Shown here piece by piece: positions 34,897 to 44,104 of a stretch of 64,000 nt of DNA (position 1 is its first letter; the number at the start of each line of letters is the position of its first letter). The notes beneath the pieces were generated by a model. That model had not been told where the DNA came from. It ran no database searches and saw only the letters and a program-made list of their open reading frames with translations. A program made the position numbers and the translations under genes. The stretch is from Streptomyces nigra (lineage in GTDB: Bacteria; Actinomycetota; Actinomycetes; Streptomycetales; Streptomycetaceae): NCBI RefSeq assembly GCF_003074055.1, contig NZ_CP029043.1:5882501-5946500 (forward strand), read 5' to 3'.

Positions 34897-35826
34897 ATGA
34901 CCCAGGCACCGACACCCACCGCGGACACCGTCCGCCGGCTGGTCCGTTCCCTGCTCAAGGAGGGCACCGGCGACGCGGCCGGCCCCGAGATCCGGCCCGC
35001 CTCCCCGGGCGCCGACCCCACCACCTGGCTGGTCGGGAGCCGCCATGTGCTGCGGCTCGCCCCCGACCGGGAGGCCGCCGTCCGTCAGCGCCGCGAGCTG
35101 CGGCTGCGCGAGCTGGTCCGCCCGCACGTCCCCGTCGCCGTGCCGACGAGCGTCGCCCACGGCGAGTGGGCGCCCGGTCTGACGTACACCCTCGACACCC
35201 GGATGCCCGGCGCTCCCGGCACCGAGAACAAGGTGTCCGCGATCGGCGAGGCCGACCTGTCCGGGCTGCTCACCGGGCTGCACGAGATCCCGGTACGGCA
35301 GGCCGAGACGCTCGGCGTGCCGCGTACGGCCCCGCGCTCGCTGGAGACCCTGCGCCGCACCGCGGAGGAGGCCGCCGCCCGGCTGGCCGCCGCGGACGAG
35401 TTCGACGCGGAGCGCCTGCGGCAGCTGACCCGGCCCGCGGCCGTGCAGCTCGGGGCGCAGCCGAGCGCCGCCGTCCTCGTCCACCACGCCCTCACCGGCG
35501 ACCATCTCGTCGTCAGCGCCGACGGCCGGGTGCGCGGTGTCCTCGGCTGGGACGGCAGCGTCGTCGGCGACCCCGCCGAGGACATCGCCGGGCTCGCGCT
35601 CGCCGTCGGCTCACCGGCCGCCGTCCGGGCCGCCACCCTCGCCGGCTACGGCGCCCGGATCTGCCTGCGGGGCCTCTGGCTGGCCCGGTGCGACGCGATC
35701 GTGCGGCTGGCGGCCCGGCTGGACGGGCGGGGCACCACCCCGCTGCCCGTGCTGCGCAGCTGGCTGCGCAACGCCTGGGAGGCGATCCTGCTGGAGCGCG
35801 TGACGGACGTCGACCCCGAGCCCTGA
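34897..35826 (+). CDS. APH-family phosphotransferase-like protein
   Basis: A 309-residue protein with the aminoglycoside/choline kinase fold. The ATP-binding lobe includes TTWLVGSRHVLRLAPDR and LRLRELVRPHVPVAVPT. The usual catalytic HGD appears as TGDHLVV and the metal-binding segment as LGWDGSVVGDPAEDIAGLAL, so both Asp residues are kept while the preceding His is not in the standard place. It may phosphorylate a small molecule of unknown identity. Nothing suggests drug resistance. It ends 12 bases before the convergent treZ. Confidence 0.82.
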   Translation: MTQAPTPTADTVRRLVRSLLKEGTGDAAGPEIRPASPGADPTTWLVGSRHVLRLAPDREAAVRQRRELRLRELVRPHVPVAVPTSVAHGEWAPGLTYTLDTRMPGAPGTENKVSAIGEADLSGLLTGLHEIPVRQAETLGVPRTAPRSLETLRRTAEEAAARLAAADEFDAERLRQLTRPAAVQLGAQPSAAVLVHHALTGDHLVVSADGRVRGVLGWDGSVVGDPAEDIAGLALAVGSPAAVRAATLAGYGARICLRGLWLARCDAIVRLAARLDGRGTTPLPVLRSWLRNAWEAILLERVTDVDPEP

Positions 35827-35837
35827 CGGCCCCGCGC

Positions 35838-37583
35838 TCAGGACTGCAGCAGGACCACCGCCGACTCGCCGGGCACCTGCAGCACCCCGTCCGCGCCCGG
35901 TGACTCCACCGGCTCCCACGCCGCCAGGACCTCCGCCTTGCGCGGCCCCAGCGGGATCGCCGCCGGGCTCTCGGAGAGGTTCACGGCCACCCGGACGTCC
36001 CCGCGCCGGAAGGCGATCCAGCGCGCCCGCTCGTCGAAGGCGACCTTGGTGTCGGCGAGGTCCGGGTCGGTGAGGTCGGGCTGCTCGTGGCGCAGGGCGA
36101 TGAGCCGCCGGTACCAGGCGAGCACGCGCGCGTGCGGCTCGCGGCCGGGCTCGGACCAGTCCAGGCAGGAGCGCTCCCGGGTCGCCGGGTCCTGCGGGTC
36201 CGGGACGTCCTCCTCGGCCCAGCCGTGCGCCGCGAACTCCCGCCGCCGGCCCCGCCGTACGGCCTCGGCGAGCTCCGGGTCGGTGTGGTCGGTGAAGAAC
36301 TGCCAGGGGGTGCCCGCGGCCCACTCCTCGCCCTGGAACAGCATCGGTGTGAACGGCGCCGTCAGGGTCAGCGTGGCCGCGCAGGCCAGCAGGCCGGGGG
36401 AGAGGGAGGCGGCGAGCCGGTCGCCCTGGGCGCGGTTGCCGACCTGGTCGTGCGTCTGGCTGTAGCCCAGCAGGCGGTGCCCGCCCACCTTCGTACGGTC
36501 CAGCGGGCGTCCGTGGCTGCGGCCCCGGAAGCTGGAGTAGGTGCCGTCGTGGAAGTAGCCGCCGGTCAGGGTCTTGGCCAGGGCCGCGAGGGGGGCCCGC
36601 GCGAAGTCGGCGTAGTAGCCCTGGGACTCGCTGGTCAGCGCGGTGTGCAGGGCGTGGTGGAAGTCGTCGTTCCACTGCGCGTGCAGCCCGAGGCCGCCGT
36701 CCGTGCGCGGGGTGATCAGCCGCGGGTCGTTCAGGTCGGTCTCGGCGATCAGCGACAGCGGGCGGCCCAGGTCGGCGGCGAGGGCGTCGACGGCCGTCGA
36801 CAGCTCCTCCAGGAAGTGGATCGCGCGCGTGTCGACGAGCGCGTGCACGGCGTCCAGGCGCAGCCCGTCCAGCCGGTAGTCCCGCAGCCAGGCCAGCGCG
36901 CTGCCGACCAGGTAGTCGCGCACCTCGTCCGAGCCGGGCGCGTCGAGGTTGACGGCGGCGCCCCAGGGGGTCTGGTGCCGGTCCGTCAGATACGGGCCGA
37001 AGGCGGGCAGATGGTTGCCGGACGGGCCGAAGTGGTTGTGGACGACGTCCAGCACCACGCCGAGCCCCAGGGAGTGCGCCCGGTCGGCGAAGCGTTTCAG
37101 CGCCTCGGGTCCGCCGTACGGCTCGTGCACCGCCCACAGCGAGACCCCCTCGTACCCCCAGCCGTGCGTGCCGGGGAAGGGGGTGAGCGGCATCAACTCC
37201 ACATGCGTGACGCCCAGTTCCGCGAGGTGCCCGAGCCGGTCGGCGGCGGCGTCCAGGGTGCCCTCGCGCGTGTACGTGCCCACGTGCAGCTCGTACAGGA
37301 CCGCGCCCGGCAGCGGCCGGCCCGCCCACTCGGTGCGCCAGTCGTACCGCGCGTGGTCGACGACGGCGCTCAGCCCGTCCGGTCCGTCCGGCTGGCGCCG
37401 TGAGCGCGGATCGGGCAGCACCGGCCCGTCGTCCAGCGCGAAGCCGTACCGGGTGCCGTCCCGCGCCTCCGCCTCCCCCCGCCACCATCCCGCACGCTCC
37501 GGATCCCGCTCCAACGCGTTTGCGGCGCCGTCGCAATGGAGCGTGACCCGGTCGGCCTGTGGTGCCCACACCTCGAACTGCAC
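35838..37583 (-). CDS. treZ: Malto-oligosyltrehalose trehalohydrolase TreZ
   Basis: A GH13 enzyme of 581 residues that releases trehalose from maltooligosyl trehalose. An N-terminal carbohydrate-binding module (FEVWAPQADRVTLHCDG) precedes the barrel, with LDVVHNHFGP, the nucleophile in LDGLRLDAVHAL, the acid Glu in SLIAETDLND and the third Asp in SQTHDQVGNRAQGDR. GTG at 37583 has GAAGGGGAA upstream. Its partner enzymes TreY and TreX are encoded 4-10 kb further on, also on this strand, with peptidase genes between. Confidence 0.95.
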   Translation of the reverse strand: MQFEVWAPQADRVTLHCDGAANALERDPERAGWWRGEAEARDGTRYGFALDDGPVLPDPRSRRQPDGPDGLSAVVDHARYDWRTEWAGRPLPGAVLYELHVGTYTREGTLDAAADRLGHLAELGVTHVELMPLTPFPGTHGWGYEGVSLWAVHEPYGGPEALKRFADRAHSLGLGVVLDVVHNHFGPSGNHLPAFGPYLTDRHQTPWGAAVNLDAPGSDEVRDYLVGSALAWLRDYRLDGLRLDAVHALVDTRAIHFLEELSTAVDALAADLGRPLSLIAETDLNDPRLITPRTDGGLGLHAQWNDDFHHALHTALTSESQGYYADFARAPLAALAKTLTGGYFHDGTYSSFRGRSHGRPLDRTKVGGHRLLGYSQTHDQVGNRAQGDRLAASLSPGLLACAATLTLTAPFTPMLFQGEEWAAGTPWQFFTDHTDPELAEAVRRGRRREFAAHGWAEEDVPDPQDPATRERSCLDWSEPGREPHARVLAWYRRLIALRHEQPDLTDPDLADTKVAFDERARWIAFRRGDVRVAVNLSESPAAIPLGPRKAEVLAAWEPVESPGADGVLQVPGESAVVLLQS

Positions 37584-37734
37584 GGACGGTTCCCCTTCGT
37601 CTGCTCACGGTGACGTAGCCCGTCCATGGTGCTCCACCGGAGATCGATCCGCTGCGGGATCCACCCTTTCGCGCGCGCCGGGCCGTTTCCCCGTTTTCTG
37701 GACAGCCGGGGTCCGCTGACCGACAATCGGCACC

Positions 37735-38286
37735 GTGACGTCGTCCTTCGAGTTCCACACGTACCCCGCGCGGCTGTCCGACGCGGAGCGCGACAAGGCG
37801 CTGAAGGTCCTCCGTGACGGCGTCGCCATGGGCCGGCTGTCGCACGACACGTTCGTCCGGCGCATGGAGCTTGCCCTCGCCGCCCGCCGCTCCGACGAAC
37901 TCCTCGCGCTCACCGCGGACCTGCCCACGCAGGGCAGGGTGTCCCGGATCGTGTTCGGCACCGTCGAGGCGGTCTCCGGCTTCACCGTACGGCTGCGCCG
38001 GGCCTGGCAGGCCGAGCGGCTGCCCAAGCTGCTGCTGCCGCACCCCGCGACCGGGCATCCGCTGCGGATAGGCCGCGACCCGGCCAACGGGCTGCGGCTC
38101 ACCCACGAGACGGTGTCCCGGGTGCACGCCGAACTGAGCCACCAGGCCGGCCTGTGGGTCCTGCGCGACCTCGGCTCCACCAACGGCACCACGGTCAACG
38201 GCCGCCGGGTCATCGGCGCCGTCGTCGTCCGGGAGGGCGACCAGATCTCCTTCGGGCGGATGGAGTTCCGCCTCGCCGCGCACTGA
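37735..38286 (+). CDS. DUF1707 and FHA domain protein
   Basis: A 183-residue protein with two domains. Residues 1-70 are DUF1707 (PARLSDAERDKALKVLRDGVAMGRLSHDTF, ELLALTADLP), a putative membrane-near or DNA-binding module. Residues about 100-183 form an FHA domain with RIGRDPANGLRL, TVSRVHAEL and LGSTNGTTVNGRRV, which bind phosphothreonine. It is probably a target or adaptor of Ser/Thr protein kinases. It starts with GTG at 37735, divergent from treZ. Confidence 0.92.
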   Translation: MTSSFEFHTYPARLSDAERDKALKVLRDGVAMGRLSHDTFVRRMELALAARRSDELLALTADLPTQGRVSRIVFGTVEAVSGFTVRLRRAWQAERLPKLLLPHPATGHPLRIGRDPANGLRLTHETVSRVHAELSHQAGLWVLRDLGSTNGTTVNGRRVIGAVVVREGDQISFGRMEFRLAAH

Positions 38287-38382
38287 CCCGGACCGCCCCG
38301 GCGGTGCTTCCCGGCCGGTGCGCGTGACTCAAGTCCCTTTGCTCCGCGCGGTGTTGACGTACCTTCCAAGTCGTGACTGACT

Positions 38383-39795
38383 GTGCGTACACCATGCACA
38401 CCAGGTGAACCGACGGCACCACATTCGTGGAGGTGTGCCCTGCCGCCCCTCCTGCGTTATCCGACCGTCGACGAGCTCGGGGCGCGAGCGGCCTCACTCG
38501 TCGCCAGCCATCCCCGGCAGGCGCGGTTGCGCCGGGTCGGGACCTCACGGGCCGGTACGCCCCTGTGGCTGCTGTCCGTCGGCCACGGCCGCCGCCAGGC
38601 CCTCGTCGTGGCCGGACCGCACGCCAACGAGCCGGTGGGCGGCGCCACCGTGCTGCGGCTCGCCGAACGGGTGCTGGCCGACCCCCGGCTGCACGAGGGC
38701 GCCGACGCCACCTGGAACCTGCTGCTCTGCCTCGACCCCGACGGCCTGCGCCGCAACGAGGGCTGGCTGCGGGGGCCGTACGCGCTCGGCGACTACTTCC
38801 GGCGGTTCTTCCGGCCCGGCTTCCTGGAGCAGCCCGAGTGGCTGCCCGACGGCGCCGACGCCGCGACGCTCCCCGAGACCCGCGCCCTGCTCGCGCTCCA
38901 GGACGAGCTGCGGCCCTTCCTGCAGTGCTCCCTGCACGGCGTCGACGTAGGCGGCGGCTTCGTCGAGCTGACCCACGATCTGCCCGGACTCGCCCAGCGC
39001 GTCGCGCACAGCGCCGCCCGCCTCGGCATCCCGCGCGAGCTCGGCCCGTACGACACCCTGTACTGGCCGGAGCTGGGCCCCGCCGTCTACCGGATCCCGC
39101 AGCCCCGGCGCGGCGATCTGGCCGCCGCCATCACCGAGGCGGCCGTGGAGTCGACCTGGTTCCACCCGCACCGGCACGGCACCGTCACGGCCGTCGTCGA
39201 GGCCCCCATGTGGGGGGTGGCGGGGGTGGAGGACGGCGCCCCGCCCACCGACGAGGAAACGGTTTTGCGCAGGGTGAGCCACACCCTGCGCGACGACACC
39301 CTGGTCCTGGAACGGCTCCTGGAACGCCTGCGCCCGCATCTGCCGGCCGGCCCCGAGACCGCCCGGCTGCTCGCCCCGGTCGACGACTATTTACTGGTCT
39401 GCCCGGGCCTCGCCGACACCTGGGACCCCGACGTCCCCGACCCCGTCGGCACGCACCCGCTGCCGCTGCTCAGCACCGCCCATCTGGCGGCCCTGCGCAT
39501 CGCCGGCCGGCGCCTCGCCCTGCGCACCGCCGGACTGCTGCACCAGCTCGTCACCGGGGCCGGCCACGACCCGGCGGGCGTCCTGCCCGAGCTGGAACGG
39601 TGGCTGGACACCTGGTGCGACGACTACCGCGACGGCTGCGGGGCCCGCTGGATCCCGGTCGCCCGGCAGGTCGAGTACCAGTCCCGGGTGGTGCTCGCCG
39701 CGTTCGAACTCGCCCACCGCCACGCGTCCGCGCGATCCCGTTCGGGTGAGTCGGGCTGGAACGCCGGGGCCACCGTGCCGATGCATCGGGAATGA
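38383..39795 (+). CDS. M14 family zinc carboxypeptidase
   Basis: A zinc peptidase of the carboxypeptidase A type, up to 470 residues. Zinc ligands are the HxxE of AGPHANEPVGG and a later His in QCSLHGVDVGG; the catalytic Glu is in TAVVEAPMWG. There is no clear signal peptide. The start is uncertain: GTG at 38383 is the only usual start before the domain but lacks a ribosome site, while a CTG at 38440 lies six bases after GTGGAGG and would give PPLLRYPTVDELG, matching where the paralogue at 40276-41547 begins. The gene is coupled to the next one by ATGA. Confidence 0.88.
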   Translation: MRTPCTPGEPTAPHSWRCALPPLLRYPTVDELGARAASLVASHPRQARLRRVGTSRAGTPLWLLSVGHGRRQALVVAGPHANEPVGGATVLRLAERVLADPRLHEGADATWNLLLCLDPDGLRRNEGWLRGPYALGDYFRRFFRPGFLEQPEWLPDGADAATLPETRALLALQDELRPFLQCSLHGVDVGGGFVELTHDLPGLAQRVAHSAARLGIPRELGPYDTLYWPELGPAVYRIPQPRRGDLAAAITEAAVESTWFHPHRHGTVTAVVEAPMWGVAGVEDGAPPTDEETVLRRVSHTLRDDTLVLERLLERLRPHLPAGPETARLLAPVDDYLLVCPGLADTWDPDVPDPVGTHPLPLLSTAHLAALRIAGRRLALRTAGLLHQLVTGAGHDPAGVLPELERWLDTWCDDYRDGCGARWIPVARQVEYQSRVVLAAFELAHRHASARSRSGESGWNAGATVPMHRE

Positions 39796-40205
39796 CCCGA
39801 CGCACCACACTCGCACGAGGCGGCCTGCTCGCGGCCGCCGCCGCCCTGGCCCTCGGCGCCGCCGCGCCCCATGCGACGGCCCGGCAGGCGGACTCCGGCA
39901 ACTGGCTCTACGTCACCGTCACCCACGGCGACGCCCGCAGCGGCGAACAGCCCGGCAGGCTCCTGACCTGCGACCCGCCCCAGGGCCACACCAAGGCGGC
40001 CGAGGCCTGCGCCCAACTGGACGCGGTGGACGGCGACATCCAGCGCCTCGAACAGCACGGCACCTACTGCCCCATGGTCTACGCCCCGGTCACGGCCCGA
40101 GCCCGAGGCGAATGGAACGGCCACCCGATCGACTACCGGGAGACGTTCGCGAACAGCTGCGGAATGACGTCCCGGACGGGGGCGGTCTTCGCGGTGGAGG
40201 ACTGA
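39792..40205 (+). CDS. Subtilisin inhibitor-like (SSI family) protein
   Basis: A 137-residue secreted protease inhibitor. The signal peptide ends near residue 31 (PHATARQ). The mature domain has the four SSI cysteines (60, 73, 93, 123) forming two disulfides. The reactive loop reads CPMVYAPV, with P1 Met95 and P1' Val96, as in the classical Streptomyces subtilisin inhibitor. WNGHPIDYRETFANSCG is the conserved C-terminal part. The ATG overlaps the carboxypeptidase stop, so inhibitor and peptidase are made together. The likely target is a secreted subtilase, possibly the one at 24444-26243. Confidence 0.93.
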   Translation: MTRRTTLARGGLLAAAAALALGAAAPHATARQADSGNWLYVTVTHGDARSGEQPGRLLTCDPPQGHTKAAEACAQLDAVDGDIQRLEQHGTYCPMVYAPVTARARGEWNGHPIDYRETFANSCGMTSRTGAVFAVED

Positions 40206-40222
40206 CCGGAGGTCCCGCGCGG

Positions 40223-40266
40223 CACGCGCGCGTAGCCGGTGTTCACGCCGTCCCGGCGCGCGCGTG
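40223..40266. terminator. Stem-loop between inhibitor gene and convergent carboxypeptidase
   Basis: A perfect 10-bp inverted repeat of alternating C and G (40223-40232 with 40257-40266) lies between the convergent genes. The loop is long (24 bases), so terminator function is less certain. Confidence 0.4.
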
Positions 40267-40275
40267 GCCTGTGGT

Positions 40276-41547
40276 TCAGCCGCCCCCCGCCCCGTCGCGG
40301 GCGTAATGCGCTGCTGCCAAAATCGTGCGGGATTGGTGTTCGATCTGGTGTTCAAGGGGGACCCAGCGGGCGCGGAAGCGGGTGGCGAAGGCGTCGCTCC
40401 AGGTGGACACCAGGTGGTCCAGGCGCTGGGCGCCCGGGCCCCGGGCGTCGATCTCGCGCAGGACCCGGAGCAGCATGGCCGCCGCCCGGAGCGGCAGCCG
40501 GCGGCCGAAGGCGTCCACGCTGCCGATGTACGCCATCGTGCCGTCGGCGGGCGGCGTGCGGGTCCAGTCGGCGGCCAGCCCCGGCACCAGTTCCAGTGCC
40601 CACTGCGCCGCGCGCAGCAGCGGCCCGTCGGCGCCGGCCAGCCGGGGCCGCGCCTGCGCCAGGACCCGTTCCACCTCCAGGGCGTCCCGCAGCAGCCGAT
40701 CCGCCAGCCGGCGCATCGCCCGGTCCGGGGCGGGATGCGGGGCCGGGTCGTCCACCAGGTCGCTGGCCCACATCGGCACCTCGACCACCGCGGTCAGCCC
40801 GCCGTAGCGGTGCACATGGAACCAGGTGCTGCTGCGTGCGTCGTCCGGCATGCTCGGATACGCCGCCCGCGCGCCCGGCTCCGGCATGACGTGCACGCCC
40901 GGTCCGGACGCCGGCCAGCCCACCGCGTCCGACGCGCCGGTCTCCACCGGGATGTGCAGCTGCGCCGCCGACTTCGCGAACGGCTCGGCGAGCCCGGGGA
41001 CGTCCCGGGTCAGCTGCACCCAGCTGCCGCCGAGGTCGGTGCCGTGCAAGGTCACCTGGAGATAGGGGCGCAGCTCGTCGATGACCCCGGTCAGCGCCCG
41101 GGTCTCGGGCGGCAGCCGGCCGGGCGGCAGCGTCGCCGGAGCCCACTCGGGCTGTTCCGGGGCGGCGGGCCGGAAGAACCCGCGGTGGTAGTCGTACAGG
41201 CTGCGCGGGGCCGGTGTGACATGCAGGCTCGCCCCGTCGGGGTCCGCGCACAGCAGGAAGTGCCAGGAGACGTTCGAGCGCAAGTCACGTTCCAGCAGAA
41301 CCCGTTCGGCGACCGCGAGCAGCGCAGGGCCGCCGGAGGGCTCGTTGGCGTGGGCGCCCGCGACCACCAGGACGGCCCGCGCCGCGTGGCCGACCGACAG
41401 CAGGTGCAGGGGTCTGCCCCCGCGTGAGACGCCCACCTGCCGGACCACGCACAGTCCGGGGCGGTGGGCGGCCAGCGCGCGGGCCGACCGCAGCAACTCG
41501 GCAGGAGTGGGGTAGCGCAGCTCCGTCAGGGAACTCACCCCCGTCAC
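40276..41547 (-). CDS. M14 family zinc carboxypeptidase (paralogue)
   Basis: A 423-residue paralogue of the carboxypeptidase at 38383-39795; both share LRYPTxxEL near the start, GAHANEPSGG with the zinc HxxE, VTLHGTDLGGSW with the third ligand, and TAVVEVPMWA with the catalytic Glu. Both also end with the same type of helical segment (ARWVPLEHQIEHQSRTILAA). No signal peptide is seen. GTG at 41547 is preferred; GTG at 41538 is close behind it. The two paralogues face each other around the inhibitor gene, suggesting an inverted duplication followed by divergence. Confidence 0.9.
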   Translation of the reverse strand: MTGVSSLTELRYPTPAELLRSARALAAHRPGLCVVRQVGVSRGGRPLHLLSVGHAARAVLVVAGAHANEPSGGPALLAVAERVLLERDLRSNVSWHFLLCADPDGASLHVTPAPRSLYDYHRGFFRPAAPEQPEWAPATLPPGRLPPETRALTGVIDELRPYLQVTLHGTDLGGSWVQLTRDVPGLAEPFAKSAAQLHIPVETGASDAVGWPASGPGVHVMPEPGARAAYPSMPDDARSSTWFHVHRYGGLTAVVEVPMWASDLVDDPAPHPAPDRAMRRLADRLLRDALEVERVLAQARPRLAGADGPLLRAAQWALELVPGLAADWTRTPPADGTMAYIGSVDAFGRRLPLRAAAMLLRVLREIDARGPGAQRLDHLVSTWSDAFATRFRARWVPLEHQIEHQSRTILAAAHYARDGAGGG

Positions 41548-41647
41548 CGTCCGCCCGGCGTCGCCCTTCGCAGTACCCCACGGACTCGTTGAGCTGTCAA
41601 GGAGCACACGGGGAGCCCGGCGGGGGCGCCCGGAGGCACCCCGCCCC

Positions 41648-43999
41648 TCACTCCCCGGCACGCTCCAGCAACGCCACCGGCAGTCGCTCGAACAGCTGCT
41701 CCACCCGCACCTGCCCGGTGAACTCCCGCTCCCCGTCCAGCACGTCGACCCAGCGGCCCGGCGGCAGCGCCAGCTTGGTGTCCCGCCAGCCGCCGTCCCG
41801 CGCCAGCCGGAGCGACAGCCGGGTGACGGCGGTGAGCACCTCGCCGGAGCGCACGAAGGCCACACAGTGCTCGGAGGCCGGTCCCTCGGCGGCCAGCGGC
41901 TCGTACGAGGCCGCGTCACCGAAGACCTCGGGGCGCCGCCGGCGCAGCCGCAGCGCCGCCGCCGTCACCACGCCCTTGTCGCCGGCGTCCTCGGGCGGGA
42001 ACGCCACAACCCGGCGGTTGTCCGGGTCCACCAGCGCCCGGTACTCGCCCTCGGTGCCCTGGTAGACGTCCGGCACCCCCGGCATGGTGAGCTGCGTCAG
42101 CGCGACCCCGAGCACATTGGCCCGGATGTACGGCTCCAGGGCGTGCCGGAACGCCGTCACCCGCTCGCCCGGCACCCCGCAGGGCCCCGCGGCCACGAAC
42201 GCGGCCACCGCCTCCTCGTACGGCGGCTCCTGCTCCGTCCAGCTGGTGAACAGGCCCGCCTCCCGCACATGCTTGAGCAGCGCCCCCCGCACCCGCTCGA
42301 CGTCCGCCTCGCCCAGCCCGAACACCGTCTGCCAGGCCGCCCACGCCAGCTGCGCGTCCGGGACACCCGTGCCGTCTTGGGTCACCTCCGCCACGAGGTC
42401 CGCCCAGTCCCGCGGGCACTCGGTGAGCACGGCCAGCGCGGCCCGCACGTCGGCGCTGCGCTTGGTGTCGTGCGTGGACACCACCGTCCCGGTCAGCGGC
42501 CAGTCACGCTGCACGCGCGCGCAGTACGCGTGGAACCGGTCCGGCGAGACGGAGGGGCTGCCCGGGTCGCCGCCCACCTCGGTCGCCGACAGCAGCGCCA
42601 CATGCCGGTAGAAAGCGGTGTCCTCCACCGACTTGGCCCGCAACGCCGACGACGTCTGCGCGAACCGCGTCCGGAACTCCACCGCGCCCGGCCCGTCCCC
42701 GGCCCGCCCGAGCACCAGGTCGCGTACGACGTCCACGGCACCCGCCTCCTCGGGCACCGCGAACGCCAGCCGGGCCTCGGCGGCGGCCTCCTCGGTGACC
42801 ACGAGGGAGGCGTCGGTCGAGGCGTAGGGCCGGTAGACGTCCATCCGCACCAGCAGCTCCTGGAGGGCCGTGCGCAGCGCCCAGGGCGCCCGGTCGCGCA
42901 GCGCGGGGTCCGGCGAGGTGTCGCAGACCCGGTGCGCCACCCGCGTCAGCCGGTCGACCTCCGCGGCCAGCTCATGGGTGAGCACCTTGTACCCGGCCCG
43001 CCGCACCGTGGCGTCCCAGTCGCCGCCCCGGTCGGTCTGCGGCGCCGCGAACCGCCGGTACGAGCCCAGGAGTTCCCCGTACCCGGCCGGATCGGTGAAG
43101 AGGCCGTCGATGTGCCGCAGGGCGTCGTAGCCGGTGGTGCCGGCGACCGGCCAGGCGGCCGGCAGATGCTCCCCGTCCGAGAGGATCTTCTCGACCACGG
43201 TCCAGCGCCCGCCCGTCGCCTCGTGCAGCCGCCGCAGATAGCCGTCGGGGTCGGCGAGACCGTCGGGGTGGTCGACGCGCAGCCCGTCCACCACCCCCTC
43301 GTGCAGCAGCTGGAGGATCTTGGCGTGGGTGGCCTCGAACACCTCCGGGTCCTCGACCCGCACCCCGATCAGCTCCGAGATGGAGAAGAACCGCCGGTAG
43401 TTCAGCTCGGTCCGGGCCAGCCGCCACCACGCCAGCCGGTACCACTGGGCGTCGAGCAGCCGGGGCAGCGGCAGGTCCCCGGTGCCCTCGCGCAGCGGGA
43501 ACACATGGTCGTGGTACCGCAGGACGTCACCGTCCACCACCAGGTCGTCCAGCACCCGACCGAGCGGGCCGCCGAGCACCGGGAGCAGAATCCGGCCGTC
43601 CTGCGCCTCCCAGTCGATGTCGAACCAGCGCGCGAACCGGGACACGGAGCCCTCGCGCAGCACCTCCCACAGGGCGCGGTTGTGGCGCGGCGCCATCGCC
43701 ATGTGGTTCGGCACGATGTCCAGCACCAGGCCCAGGCGGTGCTCACGGGCGGTGCGCGACAGGGTGCGCAGCCCGTCCTCCCCGCCCAGCTCCTCGCGCA
43801 CGCGCGCGTGGTCCACGACGTCGTAGCCGTGCCCCGACCCCGGAACCGCCTCCAGGACGGGGGACAGGTGCAGATGCGAGACGCCGAGCGAGGCCAGATA
43901 CGGCACGGCCTCGGCGGCGGCCGCGAACGGGAACGAGGGCTGCAGCTGCAGCCGGTAGGTGGCGGTCGGCACCATCGGTTCGGGGGCTTCAGGTGTCAT
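41648..43999 (-). CDS. treY: Malto-oligosyltrehalose synthase TreY
   Basis: A GH13 enzyme of 783 residues that converts the reducing end of alpha-glucan chains to a trehalosyl group by internal rearrangement. It starts PTATYRLQLQPSFPF, which is diagnostic for TreY, and has HLHLSPVLEAVPGSGHGYDV, LDIVPNHMA, the nucleophile region GLRVDHPDGLADP, the acid VEKILSDGE, and VSTHDTKRSADVRA. ATG at 43999; an internal ATG at 43975 is also possible. It follows treX by 105 bases on the same strand and is likely co-transcribed. TreZ (35838-37583) completes the pathway. Confidence 0.96.
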   Translation of the reverse strand: MTPEAPEPMVPTATYRLQLQPSFPFAAAAEAVPYLASLGVSHLHLSPVLEAVPGSGHGYDVVDHARVREELGGEDGLRTLSRTAREHRLGLVLDIVPNHMAMAPRHNRALWEVLREGSVSRFARWFDIDWEAQDGRILLPVLGGPLGRVLDDLVVDGDVLRYHDHVFPLREGTGDLPLPRLLDAQWYRLAWWRLARTELNYRRFFSISELIGVRVEDPEVFEATHAKILQLLHEGVVDGLRVDHPDGLADPDGYLRRLHEATGGRWTVVEKILSDGEHLPAAWPVAGTTGYDALRHIDGLFTDPAGYGELLGSYRRFAAPQTDRGGDWDATVRRAGYKVLTHELAAEVDRLTRVAHRVCDTSPDPALRDRAPWALRTALQELLVRMDVYRPYASTDASLVVTEEAAAEARLAFAVPEEAGAVDVVRDLVLGRAGDGPGAVEFRTRFAQTSSALRAKSVEDTAFYRHVALLSATEVGGDPGSPSVSPDRFHAYCARVQRDWPLTGTVVSTHDTKRSADVRAALAVLTECPRDWADLVAEVTQDGTGVPDAQLAWAAWQTVFGLGEADVERVRGALLKHVREAGLFTSWTEQEPPYEEAVAAFVAAGPCGVPGERVTAFRHALEPYIRANVLGVALTQLTMPGVPDVYQGTEGEYRALVDPDNRRVVAFPPEDAGDKGVVTAAALRLRRRRPEVFGDAASYEPLAAEGPASEHCVAFVRSGEVLTAVTRLSLRLARDGGWRDTKLALPPGRWVDVLDGEREFTGQVRVEQLFERLPVALLERAGE

Positions 44000-44104
44000 G
44001 CAGAGCTACGTACCCCTCTGGCCGCCCTTCGTGTCATCGCCCGCCGCCACGTGGAGCCACGCGCGGGCGCGCCCCGGCCACCTCGGACCGCGCCCGCGCC
44101 GCGT

